DNA of 10,098 nt, taken from positions 1-10,098 of the forward strand of contig DIHQ01000088.1 of NCBI GenBank assembly GCA_002420235.1, in the 5' to 3' direction. Numbering within the stretch: position 1 is the stretch's first letter; every line of letters begins with the position of its first letter. Both the position numbers and the translations under genes were made by a program. This DNA comes from Flavobacteriales bacterium UBA5692 (GTDB lineage: Bacteria; Bacteroidota; Bacteroidia; Flavobacteriales_D; Sanyastnellaceae). Positions 7,009 through 10,098 of this stretch are shown here, in pieces. The notes beneath the pieces are model-generated. The model saw nothing but the letters and a program-made list of their open reading frames with translations. It made no database searches and was not told the DNA's origin.

Positions 7009-8550
7009 ATGCGAAAATTTTCCTCATTTGTTGCGCTAGTTGTTGCGCTTGTTCAGTCGGCTAATGCCAATGCATCCACCATTGATGAGAAGATTAATGC
7101 GGTTATGGAGCCTTTGACCAATGCAATTATGAAGGTTGTTTTCTTTGAGGTATCATTTGCAGGTGTTTCGGTTCCATTCGTTTTGATTTGGTTGCTCGCA
7201 GGCGCAATTTTTTTTACGTTTTACTTTGGTTTCATCAACGTTCGGGGTTTTGGACACGCTTGGGATGTAGTCCGTGGAAAATTCGATGATCCTAACGATA
7301 CTGGCGAGGTCAGCCATTTCCAAGCCTTGACCGCAGCTTTGAGTGGGACAGTGGGCGTTGGTAACATTGCAGGTGTGGCATTTGCCGTATCGCTGGGTGG
7401 TCCCGGTGCGACGTTTTGGATGATTGTTGCAGGATTGCTTGGGATGAGTTCTAAATTCGTGGAGTGCACATTAGGCACCAAGTACCGTCAGGAAAACGAA
7501 GACGGTTCTGTTTCCGGTGGTCCAATGTATTACCTGCGAGACGGATTAGCGAAGCAGGGGAAAGTTAAACTCGGACGCGTGTTGGCTATGCTATTCGCAA
7601 TCGCTTGTGTGGGAGGGAGTTTTGGGGGGGGGAATATGGTACAAATAAACCAAGCTACGAAGCAACTGATTGAGGTAACGGGGGGTGACCAGTCCTTCTT
7701 GGCAGGTCAAAGTTGGATTTTTGGTGCCGTGATGGCTGCACTTGTGGGGTTGATCATTATTGGCGGTATAAAAAGCATTGCTCGAGTCACGGATAAAGTT
7801 GTCCCTTTTATGGTTGGAATCTACGTTCTTGGTGCTTTAGTGGTATTAGGCGATAACATCGCTGAGATCCCTAATGCCGCTGCCCTCATCATTTCGAGTG
7901 CTTTCTCTGCTGACGCGGCATATGGCGGATTGATTGGGGTATTAATCGTTGGTTTCCAGCGTGCTGCGTTCTCCAATGAGGCTGGAATCGGCTCCGCATC
8001 CATCGCCCACTCTGCTGCAAAGACCAATGAGCCAGTAAGTGAGGGTGTGGTTGCTTTGTTGGAACCTTTCATAGACACAGTAGTAATCTGTACCATGACG
8101 GCATTGGTGATTGTGATTTCTGGATATGGATTAATTGGTCAAGAAGCAGCATTGGGGTTGGCTCAAGCGAAAGACTTGCAGGCCATTGAATTGACAAGCA
8201 GTGCGTTTGCCCAAACAATGTCGTGGTTTCCAGTTGTATTGTCAGGGGCAGTGATTTTGTTTGCCTTGTCAACAATGATCAGTTGGAGCTACTATGGACT
8301 AAAATCATGGACATTTTTGTTCGGCGAGTCTAGAGCGGCGGACCTCTCTTACAAGGCGATCTTTTGCATTTTTGTTGTTTTAGGTTCAGCTATTTCAGCA
8401 CAGAGTGTCTTTGACTTTGGTGATGCCATGATTTTTTCCATGTGCTTTCCAAATGTATTGGGCCTGTACTTCTTGATGGGAGAGGTCAAAGAAGACGTTG
8501 CAGATTACTTCAAGCGTATTAAGTCAGGAGAAATCAAGAGATACGATTAA
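7009..8550 (+). CDS. Alanine/glycine:cation symporter family protein (AGCS)
   Basis: Inner-membrane secondary transporter of the AGCS family, which couples uptake of alanine or glycine to Na+ or H+. The protein has 513 residues. It opens with a signal-peptide-like stretch (RKFSSFVALVVALV, then SANANA before Ser23), ahead of the core of about ten hydrophobic helices. Family motifs are seen: ALSGTVGVGNIAGVA near 110-123, then GGPGATFW, SSKFVECTLGTKYR, GGPMYYL, GSFGGGNMVQIN near 203-213, and FSNEAGIGSASIAHSAAKT near 321-339, followed by EPFIDT. Exact substrate and ion are not decidable here. ATG 7009 is the only start compatible with the hydrophobic leader; no Shine-Dalgarno is present. It carries a run of nine G at 7624-7632 in the conserved GGGN motif. 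It is separated from both neighbours by gaps of 50-59 bases and may be transcribed alone. Confidence 0.93.
   Translation: MRKFSSFVALVVALVQSANANASTIDEKINAVMEPLTNAIMKVVFFEVSFAGVSVPFVLIWLLAGAIFFTFYFGFINVRGFGHAWDVVRGKFDDPNDTGEVSHFQALTAALSGTVGVGNIAGVAFAVSLGGPGATFWMIVAGLLGMSSKFVECTLGTKYRQENEDGSVSGGPMYYLRDGLAKQGKVKLGRVLAMLFAIACVGGSFGGGNMVQINQATKQLIEVTGGDQSFLAGQSWIFGAVMAALVGLIIIGGIKSIARVTDKVVPFMVGIYVLGALVVLGDNIAEIPNAAALIISSAFSADAAYGGLIGVLIVGFQRAAFSNEAGIGSASIAHSAAKTNEPVSEGVVALLEPFIDTVVICTMTALVIVISGYGLIGQEAALGLAQAKDLQAIELTSSAFAQTMSWFPVVLSGAVILFALSTMISWSYYGLKSWTFLFGESRAADLSYKAIFCIFVVLGSAISAQSVFDFGDAMIFSMCFPNVLGLYFLMGEVKEDVADYFKRIKSGEIKRYD
7624..7632 (+). repeat. Nine-G homopolymer inside the symporter gene
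   Basis: Nine consecutive G encode three glycines of the GGGN motif (residues 206-208). The frame is intact as given. Such runs are prone to slippage in replication and in sequencing. A second run of six G lies at 7680-7685. Confidence 0.95.
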
Positions 8551-8562
8551 TGCAGAGTTCTT

Positions 8563-8571
8563 TAGCTTCGG
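8563..8571 (+). promoter_or_regulatory. Candidate -7 promoter box (TAGCTTCGG) before the ComEA-like gene
   Basis: TAGCTTCG is one mismatch from TAnnTTTG and ends 29 bases before ATG 8601, in the 50-base gap after the symporter. It is the third copy of TAnnTTCGG in an intergenic gap of this window. No TTG is seen at the usual -33 spacing. Confidence 0.33.
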
Positions 8572-8600
8572 ATCTGGTGATTGTTGGGTGATTTGAGTAG

Positions 8601-9233
8601 ATGGAAAAAGCGGAACGACGGGCTCTTATAGGCTTTGTGCTGGTTTCTTGGATTGCATTGGGAGTCCGCGCGGGGTTTTGGTATGCTGAGCGCAGGACAT
8701 ATGTGGCTATGGAAGGTCAGGTACCTGTGGGGTGGTTGTTAACGGCTCTTGACGTCGCACCGATAGCGCACGTTCAGCAACAACATTCACAAAAACGAGC
8801 ACAGCTTTCGCCTCAACCTCAGCAGTCTAGGCTCGTTGTATTGGATTTAAATACCGTGGACAGTGCGGCGCTGGAAGCACTGCCATATATTGGTCCGGTT
8901 TTGGCCTCGCGTATTTGCCGATTTCGGCATGCACTAGGAGGGTACCATACTGTGCAGCAACTTCGGGAGGTGTGGGGGCTGCATCCTGACGCCTGCGAGC
9001 GTTTGATTCCAATGTTCGATACGGGCAGTGGGGTTTATCGTCCTTTATGTGCAGATACGTCGAGTTGGTACGAGCTAAAAAGCCACCCCTATATCGATGC
9101 TGCCCAGGCAAGTGCAATCGAGCGATACAGACGTCATCATGTCTTGGATTCTCTCGAGGACCTCGTCGCAGCTATTCCCATTACGGACAGTATGATTCGG
9201 CGATGGAGTCCTTATCTTAGACTTTGTGAATAG
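8601..9233 (+). CDS. ComEA-type helix-hairpin-helix protein with N-terminal membrane anchor
   Basis: 210-residue protein with one N-terminal hydrophobic segment (about 8-27, after the basic EKAERR), so it is probably anchored in the inner membrane with the rest in the periplasm. A Gln-rich linker (about 59-76) leads to a first ComEA-like domain at 81-139: LDLNTVDSAALEALPYIGPVLASRI, where the hairpin LPYIGP and following helix give the usual non-specific DNA-backbone contact. A second, more degenerate copy at about 155-207 keeps YELKSHPYI and a final WSPYL. The double-HhH layout is common in Bacteroidota. ComEA relatives bind incoming DNA during natural transformation, but many such proteins are uncharacterised, and no other competence gene is in the window. 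ATG 8601 is the first start giving the anchor; no Shine-Dalgarno is seen. Confidence 0.85.
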   Translation: MEKAERRALIGFVLVSWIALGVRAGFWYAERRTYVAMEGQVPVGWLLTALDVAPIAHVQQQHSQKRAQLSPQPQQSRLVVLDLNTVDSAALEALPYIGPVLASRICRFRHALGGYHTVQQLREVWGLHPDACERLIPMFDTGSGVYRPLCADTSSWYELKSHPYIDAAQASAIERYRRHHVLDSLEDLVAAIPITDSMIRRWSPYLRLCE

Positions 9234-9317
9234 TTTGATGAATGCATATCCATTGCCTGAAGCGGAATTGAAAACAGCACCGCCAAAAATGCGCTTGTAC
9301 CTTTCTAGAAGTATAAA

Positions 9318-10098
9318 ATGAATTTTAAGGAATCAGAAGATCAACGCGCCATTCGTGCAACAGTACGCGATTTTGCGGAAAAAGAAATTCTTCCTCATCG
9401 TATGGAATGGGATGAAGGTCAGATATTCCCACGTTCCCTTTTCAGTAAGATGGGGGAACTGGGTTTAATGGGTATGCTCGTTCCAACCGCGTATGGTGGC
9501 GCTGGGATGGGCTATTTTGAATATAAAATCGCCATTGAAGAAGTGGCGAAGGTCTGTGGGTCAATCGGTTTGTCGATGGCTGCGCACAATAGCCTATGCG
9601 TCAATCATATCCTTTTGTTTGGCTCAGAAGTACAGCGAAACAAATACTTACCTGATTTGGCCAGTGGTCAAGCCATCGGCGCCTGGGGCCTGACAGAGGC
9701 AAACACTGGAAGCGATGCCATGCGAATGATGTGCACTGCTGCTCGGGATGAAGGTCGAGGTGGGTGGATTCTGAACGGCACCAAGAACTGGATCACCCAT
9801 GGGATCTCAAGCGATGTGGCCGTAGTCCTGGCGCGAACTGGAGAATTGCTCGATAGCAGAGGGATAACAGCTTTTATTGTGGCACGCGGTCAGGTGGGCT
9901 TTTCGGGTGGTAAAAAGGAAAACAAGCTGGGAATGCGGTCGTCTGAAACAGCTGAAATGATTTTTAACGATTGTTTTGTGCCGGATGATCAAGTCCTCGG
10001 TGCTGTAGGAGAGGGGTTTATCCAATCCATGAAAATCCTCGACGGTGGACGTATTTCAATCGCCGCACTGGCTTTGGGAATTGCCAAGGGCGCTTACG
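9318..10098 (+). CDS. Acyl-CoA dehydrogenase, N-terminal 260 residues (3' end outside window)
   Basis: FAD enzyme that introduces the alpha-beta double bond into acyl-CoA and passes electrons to electron-transfer flavoprotein. The frame is open to the right edge, giving 260 of an expected 380 or so residues. ATG 9318 is the earliest possible start, since an in-frame TAG lies at 9306. The N-terminal helical domain (about 1-115) includes VRDFAEKEILPHRMEWDE. The middle beta domain holds the family signature GLTEANTGSD (124-133), then LNGTKNWITHG (152-162) and KLGMRSSETAEMIFNDCFVP (203-222). DGGRISIAALALGIAKGAY begins the C-terminal helical domain. The catalytic glutamate and the second signature lie beyond the window, so chain-length class cannot be fixed; the look is short- to medium-chain (butyryl-CoA dehydrogenase-like). 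The 84-base gap upstream suggests a separate promoter. Confidence 0.92.
   Translation, partial: MNFKESEDQRAIRATVRDFAEKEILPHRMEWDEGQIFPRSLFSKMGELGLMGMLVPTAYGGAGMGYFEYKIAIEEVAKVCGSIGLSMAAHNSLCVNHILLFGSEVQRNKYLPDLASGQAIGAWGLTEANTGSDAMRMMCTAARDEGRGGWILNGTKNWITHGISSDVAVVLARTGELLDSRGITAFIVARGQVGFSGGKKENKLGMRSSETAEMIFNDCFVPDDQVLGAVGEGFIQSMKILDGGRISIAALALGIAKGAY

Noticed and set aside
9298..9305. TACCTTTC before the acyl-CoA dehydrogenase as a -7 promoter box
   Set aside because: It matches TAnnTTTG with one mismatch but lies only 12 bases before the ATG, lacks the TTCGG form shared by the other three gaps, and its nearest upstream TTG outside the box (9268-9270) is 27 bases away; not strong enough to annotate.
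9493..9693. Forward open frame of 66 codons near the right edge
   Set aside because: It lies in another frame of the acyl-CoA dehydrogenase, whose signature motifs are encoded across the same bases.

Overview
The window reads as chromosomal DNA of a member of the phylum Bacteroidota, probably a flavobacteria-like lineage. Four things point that way: a type III glutamine synthetase tail, the long (about 390-residue) Bacteroidota form of PurM, an outer-membrane-type protein with TPR, beta-propeller, carboxypeptidase-regulatory and OmpA domains like the type IX secretion protein PorE, and a near absence of Shine-Dalgarno sequences before starts. This placement is inferred from recalled family features, not from a search. 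All eight genes lie on the + strand and the coding density is high.

Layout: 1-690 is the C-terminal end of glutamine synthetase III, cut by the left edge. A 134-base gap follows, with a weak hairpin and a TAnnTTCGG box. From 825 to 6949 five genes sit almost end to end: PorE-like OmpA protein, purM, prfA, pyrF and a two-TM potassium channel with an RCK domain. Gaps are 8-29 bases and the last pair overlaps by 4 bases, so one transcript is likely. After a 59-base gap comes an alanine/glycine:cation symporter (7009-8550), then a 50-base gap and a ComEA-type double helix-hairpin-helix membrane protein (8601-9233). An 84-base gap precedes an acyl-CoA dehydrogenase (9318 to the right edge), cut before its catalytic C-terminal domain.

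Functionally this is a housekeeping stretch: nitrogen assimilation, purine and pyrimidine synthesis, translation termination, ion and amino-acid transport, DNA uptake or binding, and acyl-CoA oxidation. I found no mobile element, CRISPR array, tRNA, rRNA or defence system, and no clear candidate for an undescribed multi-gene system. The most useful non-coding observation is that the three intergenic gaps at 691-824, 6950-7008 and 8551-8600 each carry the same TAnnTTCGG string 23-29 bases before the next start codon. This looks like a lineage variant of the Bacteroidota -7 promoter element (TAnnTTTG).
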